Source: Takifugu bimaculatus (lineage: Eukaryota; Chordata; Actinopteri; Tetraodontiformes; Tetraodontidae). From it: a DNA stretch of 64,000 nt. Location of the stretch: the NCBI GenBank assembly GCA_004026145.2, contig CP034980.1:11697649-11761648 (forward strand). Direction: 5' to 3'. Position 1 is the stretch's first letter. Each line of letters opens with the position of its first letter. Below are positions 23,926 to 37,087 of the stretch, one piece after another. Made by a program: the position numbers and the translations under genes. The notes under the pieces are model-generated. The model was given only the letters and a program-made list of their open reading frames with translations, was not told the DNA's origin and ran no database searches.

Positions 23926-26900
23926 GGGACCAACACCGACCATCAGTGCATCACCAGCTTCACCTGCTGTCCAACAGCTGGGAAACACTGCAGATGTGCT
24001 TGGAGCAATGATAGCATTAAAATGGCGATATTAGAGCTATGCACAAGCTTTTTGATGAAATTGTTATTGTTGCAATGCTAAATTTTCCTTTGAACATTTC
24101 TATATTGTGGCCTTATGCTTAAACAAAAAAATAAAAGCTCATCCTGAATTATCTCAGTTAAGTGACAAATGTAAAAACAAATTGGGCTGAGGTTCAAGTC
24201 TGAGTATCCTCATATTGATGTTATATTTTAGTTTTTGGGTTTTTAAAAAATATACTCTGTGGCATGTGTCAAAGGGTCTGAAAAACTCTAAGTTACAGGG
24301 TGGATAAAGGTTAAAAGTTGATGGGTGTTTTCTGTGAGAAGGAACGAAAGAGCCCTATAAGCACGAGGAACCGAAAGAAACAGAAGTAATCACAGCGTGG
24401 CTCCTGGAGTTCCGTCTGGGTGAGGAAGGCACTTAAAAATTAGCTTGGGCTCGCGGACGTGTGCAGCCAAGTGAATGAGAGACTCAGGCACAACCAGGAC
24501 CACGCGGCGCAATTCTGGCAGACTAAATGAACTAAATGGTCTGAAACGCAACGCCCCACATGCAACACTAACTCTGGGCCAACAACCTTACTTCTCTGTC
24601 ACTAAAATCGATCCTCGCATGACTCATGAGTCGCCGCAGCGTGTTTAACTAGGGGGGTTATAAATAGGTTATAACGCTGAAGTAGCTGTGGTGAGGTAGG
24701 AGGTGGGACAGCCTGTTCGTCTACATATGACAACATCGAATATATAATAGCTAGGGTACAACCTATAGAAACACATTTTATCAACATTTATAGCAAAGAG
24801 TGACAAAATTTGCACAGATTGCGGATCAATCAAAGGGAGTAATAAGAACACAGTGGTCTATAAAATTAGAATGAAAAGGGTCATTGAAATGATTCCAAAA
24901 CAGTCTTTTTGTGTTGATAATGTGGAAAACCTCTAAAACCTTCAGCGATCTATGTGGTCTAGGGCACTTGTCGATGCGTACACATGCGAGTAAAAAGAGA
25001 AAATTGTGTGAGAAATGAAATTATTCCACCTTTATGGGCGATAGTGAAGATCTTTGTACCTCTCGACTGAAAGGAGTGTTTGGGGATGGGTTATTCATTA
25101 TTCAGTAGTCATTAAAGGCATCTGTCAGCATATATGCTACATATATTAGAGAGCAGAAGCAGTAATAAGTGTGACTGTATTCCTCAGTGGTCCTTCTCTT
25201 CCCCCTCACCGTCTCCGTGGGTGTCTCAGTGATGCCACAGGCAGTTAGCACTAAACACATTGTCAATTAGAATACTAATCCAGCTGTCAATCACTCCCCT
25301 CCCTCCCACCCACTGACGGCAGCAATGCCATGTCTCGCCCGTCATTATTATTCTTTCAAGGTACGCAGGACCAAAGGCCCTTAAAAGCATCATTTCAGGT
25401 CTCTATAACCCTGACCCCTCCACTTTATGACAGAATGGCCCAGTCTTGAATGGAAGGAAACAGAAGGTAAACGTTCCAAACAAATTACTCCAAAATGAGT
25501 TTTTCTCTCCCAGTGAGAAATCTAAAGTCTTTTTCAGCCAAACTTTTTGGAAAACTGGTGACAAACCAGATCATCCCGTCCTGGCTGGGCGACAGCTTTA
25601 TCTCCGTTGTACTATTTAGTTTGTAGGATTCTAAAAAGCTCCTTTTTGGTCAAAATGGCCAAACAAAAATTCCTCCTCAGGAAATTAAATCGTATAAGGC
25701 AACAATAAAATCTTGTAGCCACTGGTCAGACAGGACGTCCAGTGGTGTAAAATGCTGGCTCTATTAGTCTGAAGTGGTGTGATTACTAAAAATAGAAACA
25801 TGTATTGAAAAATAACAACAGACATTCAAGACTGTGCATTTTAATACAACCATTGAAGTGCACATTGTTAAAGTGTCCACCACACAGCATACGTTATGAT
25901 ATAGAAGTTTTTTGCTTGCTCGGTACCATCTACTGTAATCTTCCCCCAGAACTTAAAACATCACTCTGACTCCTAAATCTAATTTATATTCCAACATCAA
26001 TCATCATCGTCACCCTGATGTTTTCAGTGTTGCTTCCTATCAGCTGTAAAGTTGCTAACCTCATTAAAGGAACTTGAAAAGCCAAAAAGGCCTTTGTCCA
26101 GTGTGAGTAAGGATCTAACAACCTTTTTGTTGAATATGAAAAGTAGCGGCGTACTGATACCTCCACACCCGGCAAAGTGGGAGCATCGAGCCTTCGAAGT
26201 TTATCCAAACGTAGCCATGCAGCAGGAGGATAATACAAGTCTCCTGTTACTAAATTAAGAGTGCACATCGAACCCTCACCCCCAATTTGGAGAGTGAGTG
26301 ATGGAGTTGCGATTTGTTAGAATTTACTAAGTGCTTCTTGTGAGCATGATGGCAGACGTGTGAGCTCATGGCTAGCAGGAAGTCACTGAAGCGTAATAGT
26401 GGGAGACTAGTAGTTAAAAATACCCCATTTTCTTATCTCTTTCTGAAGGATATTTGATTCAGATAGAGAGAGAGAGAGAACTATATCTCTTTCTCCCTCT
26501 ATAAAGAATGATGATATCAATGTAAATATGAATATAATCAAATTGCCTCAGAGTTTAAAATCAAATTTCCTGAGGAGCACATTGCGATTCATTTTCCTGG
26601 CGCTGCCACTTTGGCGTCGTCCAGCACGCCGCGCCTCCAGCCGACATGCTGTTTGACACCCGCACCAAATGCGTGCAACCTTATTAGACGTCAGACTGAA
26701 CGGTCTGATCGCTCCACAGCGATTGCTGATGGCTATCGTTGAAAACGAGGCCACGTTTCCTCTGCTTTGTTTAATTCTCTCTTTCTAACCTCTCCCCTTG
26801 CTATTAAAGTTCCTGCCACGGCACTGAGATCTCATCAGCAACGACTAATAGTGTAATCTTTCAATACAGAGTCCAATATCAAATAGAGCAAAGTTATATT

Positions 26901-27258
26901 CATATAAAATCCATTACTGATTGCCTCATTCTTCACTGACCAACAGAATTGGACATCTGTACTGTAGCAGGACTTGTATTAACTCACCATGGGTTAACAA
27001 TTGTGAACTGAATAAAGTTAACGACATTCTTATTATGTGCTGGACATGAGTGGAGATTTGGTAAAGCTTGGCCGAGGTGCCTGGAGCCGTTTTCTATTCC
27101 TACGGAATTGTACTGCCTATATAATTCATGTAGAGCGAGAAGAACACCCAGGAATAATAATGTTTGGAATAGAGGAAAAGTCTGATTTACTGTTAGTGGA
27201 GGTAGCTGCTTTCATAAAATGAGACCGAGAGGTTTCCGCTTCAGAATGTTCACTGAGA
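23926..27258. other. Non-coding; two possible conserved patches
   Basis: I see no exon or named repeat. The patches at about 25080-25380 and 26530-26960 are repeat-free. They carry mixed-composition sequence with TAAT/ATTA cores and, in the second, a locally GC-richer block (GGCGCTGCCACTTTGGCGTC). They could be conserved non-coding elements. A short (GA)n lies at about 26466-26479 and pairs with GA/TC-rich sequence 25 bp away. Confidence 0.3.
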
Positions 27259-27347
27259 ACTGACTGACTGACTGACTGACTGACTGACTGACTGACTGAC
27301 TGACTGACTGACTGACTGACTGACTGACTGACTGACTGACTGACTGA
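27259..27347. repeat. (ACTG)n perfect tetranucleotide array, 89 bp
   Basis: Twenty-two perfect 4-bp units with no interruption, which suggests a young, active microsatellite. Because the unit contains TGA and its length is not a multiple of three, every plus-strand frame meets a stop inside the array. Confidence 0.98.
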
Positions 27348-30300
27348 TGAAAGAAGAACATCAAAGATTAAAACAAATGGTGTTCACTTGTGTATTGGAA
27401 CAGCTACAGCGAGGTTGTGAAATTAAGTTGATAAATTATGAATTCATCAGCTCTTTTTGGACAGGTTTAAAGGATTTATTTTTCATTTCAACATGTGTTT
27501 TCAACATTAATTACCATGCAAAAAAGGTCAGAAGAAGTGCTTTCTTATAACTAGTGAAGCATCAATGAGATGTTAAGCAGTGGTGAAATATATGTTCCCT
27601 AATCTGGTTCACAGCAATGTACTTCTATCAAATACATGAGCAGTAAAGAGGAGCTTATAGCTGCTGAGGATCGAGTTAATGGTGTAATAGTGAACGGGTT
27701 GCGCAGGAAAAGGTGACAAGGGTTTGCCATGAATAATGAAACGTGTTGTGCATGTTAGTAGACAGGGAGTTAATGGTGAACAGGAGTTAATGGTGAACAG
27801 GAGTTCCCTGATCTAAAGTCTTACCCTAAAATTTTTGTTCATTTTTTTGGCTTCTCTCAGGGTCGTTGCTAAATAGCCTCAACACCCACTCGGATATCAT
27901 TAAAAGCTTAATAAATTTCAGTCCAAACATTCGAACTGTCATTCTGAAATAAGTGGAGAAAAACGCGGATTCAACGCAGTGACTTTATTCCCTGTTGTTT
28001 AGAGATGAACTGCAGACGCGGCTTGAGCAGTTGGGACTGAAGGACGGATGCAGCGTTGGCTTACCATATTAACTGAAAATACACAAAGTACAGAGAGAAA
28101 GTCTCCTGTGCTCCCGAGTCTCTTTTAAAAGGCTATTGTCTCTATAATGCTCCATTCTGCTTTTATCTCCAGCCTCTTTGTCTGCTGTCTGTTCTCCCTT
28201 TATCTCCCTCCTTCTCCATCCTTCTCAGAGTTCATCTACCTTCCCAGAGCTTTTCAGGCATTCACAACTCAACTTAACTTTCCTACGTCTCTTCGTCACC
28301 CCCCCAACACACACACACTTCCCCCCGCTGCAGTACGGTTGCCGTGGTAACAGAGGCCTACTCTTCTGGAGTGGTACTCAGTATAAATGGCTAAGAATTG
28401 GAAATAAAGTGCATTTGTGAGTGTGTGCGTGCATGCGAGAGAGGGAGAATGGTCAAATTCCCTTGCATGCTAATGTTACTGCAGGGAATCTGATGCTATA
28501 TCAAAAGCTATGATGCATGAAGCCAAAGGGGCAACAACGTTCTGGAATGTTTTCAAGACTGAGTAATGAAATGGCCTCGAAAGTGCGCCGTTCTTTTGTT
28601 ATAACATATACTGTATAACATAATAACTTGCTCTTTTGCTCCTTTTACTCTATAGATCTTTACACAGTAGAGCCCTTTTGAACTGACATATTGATAATAA
28701 AACACACCACAATTTTTCAAAATGTAACAAACATTATGAAAGTACAAATTAACAGTTATTTTTTTCTCCTTCAGGGGCTTAACGAGACCGCCCAGTGACG
28801 TGGGCGAGTGAGGCGACGTCTCGCACACAAAGACGGATCACGAACAAAATCAAAATGGAATTGAACCTAAGGTCACTCTTATTCTTACTTGAGCTTCGTT
28901 AAGACATGAAGTTTTGTCGCAAGTCTTCACATTACCCAGGGAGGAGGCAGAGCAGAATGTGTAACGTGGAGAACTGTTTGTTCTGTGATAAAAAGCTGAA
29001 AGATAGAATGAAACATAGAAAGTGGTTCTCAATATACAAAAAAAACCCCTTTTTCTCTGAGCAGATAAACACCCCCCACCACCACCACGTACAGAAAACG
29101 AATGTTTTTGATTTAACAGCAAATCGTCCGTGCACGTGCACACCTGCCTCTCACTGTTCTCACAGTTAAATTCAGTGAAACCACCAACACCAAAGTTGAT
29201 AGAACAGACACCAATAATGGTGTGGCGGTGAGGTGAAACATCTGAGCTGGGGCCATTTGTCTTTTTTTTGCCAAATATAAATTGTCACATTTTATGATAC
29301 GAAAGCTATTTCCACCATTCCATGCTTAGATTTTCTTTCTCATCTTTATACACTTTATTGGTCACAAACAGTGGCAGAAGAGGCAGGTCTGACTCTGCTG
29401 TTAGGTGAGTAAAAGCGTTCAGGACTGTGTCTCAGATTCTTTGGTGCTTACTGTTATGACCAGAAGGTCAAGTGTTCAATCCCAAGCCTGCCCAGTCCTT
29501 TCACAGACCTCAATCTCAGCAACATCTAAAAAATTATTTATTATTACTCACAAATTCAGAACAATAATCCTTTAAGTAGTATTTTGTTTGACTGTGTGTG
29601 TATCTTATCTATGGTGTCCTCCCTGACGTGACCAGCATTTTAAAAGCTTTGGGTGTAGGCGGTGAGCTTAACAACAAAATAGATGTTCAAATATATCAAA
29701 GTGCTTTTGTGAACCAGGTTATTCCATAAACCTACAATAAACTAATGAGCTGCTTAAAAATGTTCCGTGTTAAGTTTCCAGCTTCCTTCTTTTTCTCCTT
29801 CGTCTTCTTCTTGTACACACGCACGTGCATGGAAGTGTGGGTGTTTCTGTTCTGTGCTTCTCCGGTAGGTGGCAGTAGTGCTCTGTGTGTAAACTTGACT
29901 TCGGCCTCCATCGCCCAAAACACACGCACGCATGACCCTCCAACCGTGCAACAGCTCCCTCACCTTATTATCCCTTCATCCTCCAGCATTCCTCTCTCCA
30001 AATCGGACTCACCAAACTGTAACATGCATCCCATTTCCGGGAAGGGAGGGAGGGGGCTTCTCAACTAATATGACTTTCAGTGACTAGAACCAGGTTTGCT
30101 TATTGTGCTCATCAGTTCATACTGTAGGTCTCCATGGTAATAATCCCAGTGGGTGTTCTTGTTGCTGTTGACACTAAACATAACGCTCTGCGGGATGCTG
30201 ACTGTTTCTGCCTAATGAACAGGACGTACTGGCTGTCAGGCTAAATCTACCGACAGTAACATTTAGAGAAAGTGGAGCTGTCCACTGGGAGGCTGAAATA

Positions 30301-31372
30301 ACGCGCTTTTATAACGGACACACACACACATACCCTGAACAACCACACTAAAGACTGTGAGTGAACCTGTTTACCTCATGGAAAACAGTGGTGGCACCCT
30401 TCCAGAGTGAGCTGCATTAGCCAAAAGAATCTTTCTATTGAGGTTCACTATATGCCTAATAAATGCAAAATCCAGCTCATTTCTTTTGTTAGAACAAAAC
30501 CAGGGTTTTATTCTTTTTCTTTCTCCTCCTGTCCCTGATTCCCACTCCACTCCCACCCACTTTTTATTCTGGCAAATAATCCTAGTTTCTTTGAGTGACA
30601 GTCGCAGTTTCCTATTAAATCTGTGGAATCCTCTGAGCTGTCATTAAAATTCTTACCATCCACCAGAGAGTGGAGTTTGGAGGAGAACTGGGGGTGGGGC
30701 GAGGGAGGAGAATCGGGACAAAAGGGACAAACAAGAAAGAGAAAGCAGTGGTACAGATTTGCCTTTGATTCTCATCGATACGAGGCTGATGTAATAAGAT
30801 AAAAAACTGTCCTGCTAATGACGATGAGCGACAAAGGCTTGGAGATAGATGGAGACGTGAGGAAGGGGAACATATCTCAGGCTTCCAGCAGGACTAATAA
30901 TTCCAAAATCCTCATCTCACGGGCACAGTTATTATTCCACACCTGTGTTTTAAAATGATTCTTATCGCCTCTCTAACTCTCTCCATACGCCGACCATTTC
31001 TGGCTCCTCTCGTGACCAGTTGCAAATCAGTATTATTGCGTGGCAGCGATCAGGAATAACAACGTTCCTGCACCCAGGTACTAATTAAAAAGCCTTGATT
31101 CCATCAAATTCAGTGCAAAATACTGAATAATTCAATTAGCAACTGTGAATACACAGAGAAAAAAGAAGATAGGAAACCTAATTTCCCTTTATGGAGCCAA
31201 ACATATTTGCAATCAGCGTGAAATGTATTCAATTAGTGTCTCAGCGAGCATCCTTCCCCTGGTGAATTAAACGACATAAATCCATATTCAGCGCTTTGTA
31301 ATGATTTAATGGCGACAATGTTAAATGCCAAACAGCTAAAGAACCTTGGAGATTTGACCCTCTTTATTACCT
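27348..31372. other. Non-coding; small tandem repeat and a possible conserved patch
   Basis: A 17-bp unit (GAGTTAATGGTGAACAG) is repeated at 27767-27783 and 27784-27800. A C-rich and CA-rich patch lies at about 28300-28325. The sequence from about 31020 to 31370 is repeat-free and has many TAATT cores, so it is a candidate conserved non-coding element. Overlapping short frames at 28147-28420 and 28850-29169 show no family. Confidence 0.4.
27767..27805. repeat. 17-bp unit tandemly repeated 2.3 times
   Basis: Two exact copies of GAGTTAATGGTGAACAG followed by GAGTT. A diverged relative (GAGTTAATGGTGTAATAG) lies about 100 bp upstream, which hints at an older, larger array. Confidence 0.9.
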
Positions 31373-31501
<129 letters not shown>

Positions 31502-34189
31502 GGTTCCGCAGCAGTAGGAAAGCAAACACAGAGGCACATCTGTGTAATGCAGCGGAGGGCACCACTGGTGGCTGGTCTCACCCTCCAGCTCCCACAGACC
31601 TCCTTTTCTCTCTCGCTTTTACTTCCCCATACATTATCATGGTGTGGTTTTCCCCTCATTTAGCTCACTTTCTCAGCTCATTACCCTTTTTTTCCTCCGC
31701 TTCACCTCTTCCTGCTATCATGAGGCTGTGCCCTGGTCGCTCAGTGTCGTGGCGGGAAGCTAATAATCCATAATTTACAATAACATTCGTTAATAATTAA
31801 GGGAATTGGAGCGTTTGGAGAACTCCAACGCAATTATCCCTGAAGCCAATGCTGCGGCGGCGCTGCGGTTTAGCAGCGTTGTTAGAAAAGCAACAGCATC
31901 AAGTGGCAGTGGAGAGTGAAAGGAAAGCAAGTGTAAAGCAGTTTGGGATTGACCTGCAGCCTGTAAGGCCTGCAGGGTAAGATGTGTCCTGGGATTGCTG
32001 GCTGTTACAGCAATGGGTCGGTGCGGGCTGATCCGCAGCCGCCCTCTGCTATCTGTTTTCATGGCAGACAGAGGAGGATATAAAGAGAAACATCACACCA
32101 GATGAGGCGTCTTGTGACAAGCAGATTGTTGGAATCCTACAGCTGTTGAAGAATTTAACCCAAGGCACAGTAGTGACATTCAAAATAAAATGTGACAAGC
32201 ACACTTTGAAGGGGGGTCTGCAGTTAAATTTGATTGGCAGACAGAGAAAAGAGGTCGCTGACAAGAAAATGGGGCGCTAAAAGGAGAAAAGTCAACCAGT
32301 GCGCTGACGTCGATGCTAACTGAAACAGAATCTTTGCCCTGTACGGAGTAATCAGTGCAAACATATTGGACTAATTAAGGTCCTTAGCAGGCTTCACTAA
32401 CGAGCATCCAGTGACAGAGCTGCGTAGCACTCAGGGAAACCGATTTTTCTCGGCGAAAACTGCTGCCTCCAGTTTCGCCTTGCTCGTTTGCGATCGTGAC
32501 ACGTGAACCTTCCCGAGCAGGTCGAGACCGACAGGCTGGGACCAAAGGTCAAACATCCCTTTGGACGGACGACTGGAGAGGGAATTGAGGATGACTCGGC
32601 AGTTCTCAAGGTCAAAAAGGCTCGACTCGAATTTCGAGCCAAATTTGCTCCGCATAATTACCTTGTTTTATTTTTTTTCCTTCAGCCTAATCACTTTTGA
32701 CACCCACGCCCCCCACCCCCACCCCCCACCCTTCTTCCCTTCCTGCAGCTCTGCAACACACTCACAGACTACCTGTCACCTTTCTTTCTCATCTCTGGGC
32801 TGCTGAGAATACAACCCCAGGGAAGCGGTAACAAAGACATCATTACTGTCTGCATAATTAGGACTAAATATGCAGTTTATAGGTGGCCGATGACATTAAA
32901 TGGAAATATCCGCGCACGCAGAAATAGGCAATCCGGAGATTAAAAAAGTCTGGCAGGTTTATATTGGTGTACCAACGGAATCACATGGCTCAGCTGGATC
33001 GGCGCTGCGGTATAAATGCTTACATAAGGCTGAACTGCCTCGCTGCTACTTAGAAAGGAAAGGTTGAAAATGATCATTGTTTCCGTGCCTCGGTCCCATC
33101 CGGATGGCTCAGGATGCAGCGTCATTTGAATGTGAACCCTGGAGATGGAAATCAGAGGAGGTAGGGTGGGAGGAGTGTGTGTCCGCGAGCGCGCGAGCGT
33201 GTGTGTGTGTGGAGAGTATTAAAGCAGGAAAATAAAAGGAGCGGGAAAGGGAGGGAAACAAATGTGAGAGCTGCCGTGCATGAAATTAAAAAGATACCTC
33301 CAAAATAGTCCCGCCTGTGATGCTTTATGGCAGGCCCTCCTGGAGGTCTCTCTGTCTCTCTTTCTGTGTGTCTGCAGGGTAGGCAGATATGAGGCGGTGT
33401 AACCTTTAAGGAACGTCCAAATCAATAAAGCTCCCCAGTTTCTCAGGACTTGGTGCTGCTGTTGCCTCAAGCTAAAATCTCAGGCTGGGGGAAGCTGGGA
33501 TCTGGGATATTTGCTCAGCCAGTTGCTTTGCTTTGAACTCCCTGGTATTGTTGGACGAAGCCTTTGCTGGAACGTCCCTCCACTAATCCAGCGTCCTTGA
33601 ATTGAGTGTGTACCTGAGCAGAGCACCTGTAGTATAAAGAGTTTCAACAGTCCACCCCCGTGTTTATAGTTGCCCAGTGGGTCAAGTTCAAGAAATAACG
33701 CCTAAGGAGGTGGCTTTGCGTACTGTGCCTCCCTCACTCTTACTGGACTGTTGACCCTGGCCATTGGCAATGGCTGTACTGTTAAGGTCCATGCCCTGAA
33801 CTGCTCTATTTCCCAAGTGTATCAATCTTGTCAGGCATTAGATCTGAATCTATTGAACCATGTATTCGCTCGGTCAGACGTGCTTTGTGTTGCTCTGCGC
33901 TATTGTCTTGTCTCTCCATCTTACATTAGTGAAAAACAGGCTCTGATGGATCCACAACCCAGTGAAATCCTCCAGTTATGCAACAGTCCAACCAAAGCTT
34001 TTGCTGAAACGGAATCTCGGGAGAGGTATCGTAAAAAAAGTCAATGATAATTCATGAAGTAATCAACTAATCACACTGTGTGGCACATACAGTATATACA
34101 CACTGTGTGCAGCAAATTGCTAACAGTGAACTAAAAATGCATTCATCTCAATCTATAATTTGGGATTAAGGGCAAAATACCCAATGGCT
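31502..34189. other. Non-coding stretch with small structural motifs
   Basis: There is no supported gene. A compact palindrome (CTCGAATTTCGAG within 32619-32640) and an alternating purine-pyrimidine patch (about 33187-33212, GCGCGCGAGCGTGTGTG) can be seen. The region around 32400-32650 is locally GC-richer and has overlapping frames on both strands without recognisable homology. Confidence 0.45.
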
Positions 34190-34620
34190 TCATAGGATGG
34201 AACAGACCAAAGGGCCAACCATTGCATGGACGACCACAATCCTGCACACAGGGCAGAAGAGCAAAGGATTATTGTTGGAGCCTTCGCAGCGAGAGGTGGC
34301 AGCACCATCTGATCAGGGACAGCCCGCTCCCAACCCTGCTGGAAACAGGGCGCCCCAGACACTGGCACAGCTGGGCGGGAGTCCCCGGGTCCGCCACCCA
34401 CCAGAGAAACCAAAGCACCCGCAGACCGCTGCGGGAAAGAACAAGTATCCATCCCGAGAACTCCCATGATGAGACATGCCACCCTCCCGATGGGAGGGGT
34501 GGTACTGTAGGACTAGAGAGCCATGCATACACTCGTAGATTTGTAGTAAACAAGTCGTTTATTCACTCACTGCTGCGTAACAAAGTGAGCACAGCTCACA
34601 GTTACTGTCAGAAGTCGATG
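34190..34620. other. Unassigned GC-rich block, possibly a retroelement fragment
   Basis: This block of about 320 bp is clearly richer in G and C than its surroundings. It is open in several frames (34197-34469 and 34222-34632 on plus; 34153-34482 and 34269-34553 on minus). The plus frame of 90 codons is proline-, glutamine- and lysine-rich, with no domain that I know. At 34479-34502 there is a strong hairpin of CCACCCTCCC against GGGAGGGGTGG. The minus strand has AATAAA at about 34557-34562. A purine-rich tract next to an edge and a poly-A signal would suit an LTR element end, but the orientation is unclear. It could equally be a decayed coding exon. Confidence 0.25.
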
Positions 34621-36937
34621 CTACTCAGTTAAGACCCTGGGTGGGTGACATACATATAATCCTATGAATTCAGCATGGAGATCTTATTATTAATATTGCA
34701 ATACAATATTCAACTAAAGATCTGCTTGTTGTTGAGGAGGCAGACAGAAATTTCACACATTTGTGGTACATTCGACTGATTACCGTGAAACATCGCAGTG
34801 CTCGGGGCAAAACTAGTTGAAGCAGGTTGCTTCTGTTCGTGAAGGAACATGTTTAGGCTGTCAGCCCGATATCAGGTAGCCTTGAGGTGAAAGGTCGTCA
34901 CAACGATTTGTCTGTGTCAGAACCTTCATAACGCCCTGTGGCCCAAGTGTCAGTGACACAACACACACATTACATCTCACTTAGATCCTCTTTATCCTCT
35001 CACAGGCTGGTTTCTCACAGTACAAACTCAAACACGTCATTCTTTTTCGTCATTTTTCTAAAAATGGTTCATTTACATCCCAAGTTTTGTTAATTCACCG
35101 GCTTCTCTTCTGCTATAAATAAAATGGGTTGAAACTCACCTTTGGGTGGACCTGTTTTCATTGGCTTTTAGCTGAAATATACATTTGCTTACATTGAGTG
35201 AGAAGCTAAATAAAAAAGTGAAAGCTTCTACTAAAGAAATCAATTTATTTCCCCACAGGGAAGGTTTTTTTTTCCATAGAATTATCAGCTGAACTGACCT
35301 AATATGTGTCTTCTCCAACATAATTCTCGCTTTTATTCCACGTTTAGCAGTGAGTGTGTATAAATTACTGTCGGTGACAGAATGGAATGTCTGCCTAATC
35401 TTGCAGGCTTAGATAAGTCACTCGAAGGTTTTCGATAGTACAAGTATTCTTGAATAGTCAGTGAGTATATTTTACACAGATATTTTACATTTCTTGAGCC
35501 CATTTAAACTTTCTTAATAGTTAGACCGTTTTGTGACCTGTTGATTCTATTGCAGCTGTAAATATATATGAATAATACAAAATATGAATATTTATATGTA
35601 TATGAATATTTGTGTGTCTGTGTGTGTGTTTATCTAGTTCTATTAATTTTACAATCGTATAGTCCCAAAGCAGAGTACTTGGCACTGCTTCCATTTTGCA
35701 CCTTTTTGTATTTCTACTATACTTACTTGGGCTCTTCTTTGTGTTTAGAATGAAGCTTGAGATCGAGGAATTTCATGGCCAATCTTTGCTGCTTTAATTG
35801 TTGCACACATGACAAATAATTCCTTGAATCTTGAGACTGCTACTGAATACAACAATACAGGCGTATTGAACATGATGAGGCAGGTGCAGGATTATGACAG
35901 CTGCAGTCAACTTAACATTCATGTCTCCCCAAGATCCTCATTTTATTTAAAATGCACCTAATTGGCTGTAAACTAATATTTTGTTTGGTTACGCGTTAGC
36001 TCACTGTGACAGTGTTATCTTTGGTTCAAGCTGCACCATCTTTAAGGAAGTTTGATTTTGTTTTTCTTTCTTTTAGCATTCTGGGTCATTAAGGTCTTTA
36101 AGAGTCTCTAAGGGGTAATGGTGGGTCACAGATCCAGACCAGTTGAGAAGTGCTGACTGTACAACACGTATCCTTGGTGGTGCAATGAAGTCTCCCTTCT
36201 CTGCTGCTTCCTTTATTGCAGTGATCAGTGTGCAGTGTGTGGTTTAAAGATTTGATTTCCACATGTTGGAAGCCAGGCTCATTTTGTTTTCAACATTTTA
36301 AACCATTGGGTAAATTTAAAAAAAAGTGAACCATGAAAATTGGAGGCGCTGCGGTGATACTGAAGGAGTCATGTTTTGATTTTGGAACATCAAATCCTAA
36401 TATCACATTCGCAACATAAACCAGTACAGTCTGTGTATTGATGGGGGATTATGCTGAGGTGTGTATTTGCTACCACAGTAATTGAGTCTTTTATCTAATG
36501 AAATGATCATGGTCCTTTTTCTTTTTCCCAGCTGCGATTATGAAGCGGCAGAGACATTTACCCCAGAACAGTCTGCTTGTCTCTATTGTGCCCATATGCA
36601 CAGCATTTATTATGTCTAGATTTAAAGGGCGGTGCTTGTTTTATATTAATATGATTACTTACAAGAAATGTGCAGCCCTGATAAGTCTTTTCTGTCTGCC
36701 GGTTGCTGCCTGATCTTGAGGGTGCCGGCTCACTAATATGTGCGAACTGGAGCATCCGGAGCCACCTGTCAGCAGAGAGCATGACGTCCTCCATTAGCAG
36801 CAAAGATGTGATGGAGGCGCAAACTGACATCTGACAGAGCGGCTGCTATCATCTTTTCCTGTATGTGTCAGACAATCAACATTTGTGTTTTCGCGGTATA
36901 TTTAGCACGTGAAAAGATTACGAGATTCTGACTTTTG
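34621..36937. other. Non-coding stretch, no gene seen
   Basis: AT-rich sequence with short, unrelated open frames. A GT patch lies at about 35608-35630. No mobile element or RNA gene is recognised. Confidence 0.55.
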
Positions 36938-37051
36938 TTTGTGGAAGTTGCTCATTCTCCTCGTGGCCAAGTGGATTTCCGTTGGTTTCCTCCCCCTCGT
37001 CCTCCCAATAACCTGAATTATCCCGAGGTGTGTGTGAGAGACTGAATCAGT

Positions 37052-37083
<32 letters not shown>
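36938..37083 (+). mobile_element. Fish LINE tail fragment merging into a (GT)n tract
   Basis: Blocks TGTGGAAGTTGCTCATTCTCC, TTTCCGTTGGTTTCCTCCCC and CCTCCCAATAACCTGAATTA follow in order. They match the fish repeat 'gtgtggagtttgcatgttctccccgtg...gggtttcctccgggt...cctcccacagtcc...ggtgaattgg'. In that repeat the next segment is a natural 'gtgtgagtgtgtg' stretch. Here it has grown to the 31-bp pure GT tract at 37053-37083. The minus-strand 65-codon frame over it is antisense. Confidence 0.6.
37053..37083. repeat. (GT)n microsatellite, pure, 31 bp
   Basis: Fifteen uninterrupted GT units at the point where the adjoining retroelement tail normally has a short GT-rich segment. Confidence 0.95.

Positions 37084-37087
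<4 letters not shown>

Noticed and set aside
29430..29515. Possible tRNA-derived SINE head (CAGAAGGTCAAGTGTTCAATCCC)
   Set aside because: A B-box-like GTTCAATCCC is present, but no matching A box at the right distance and no cloverleaf could be made out.
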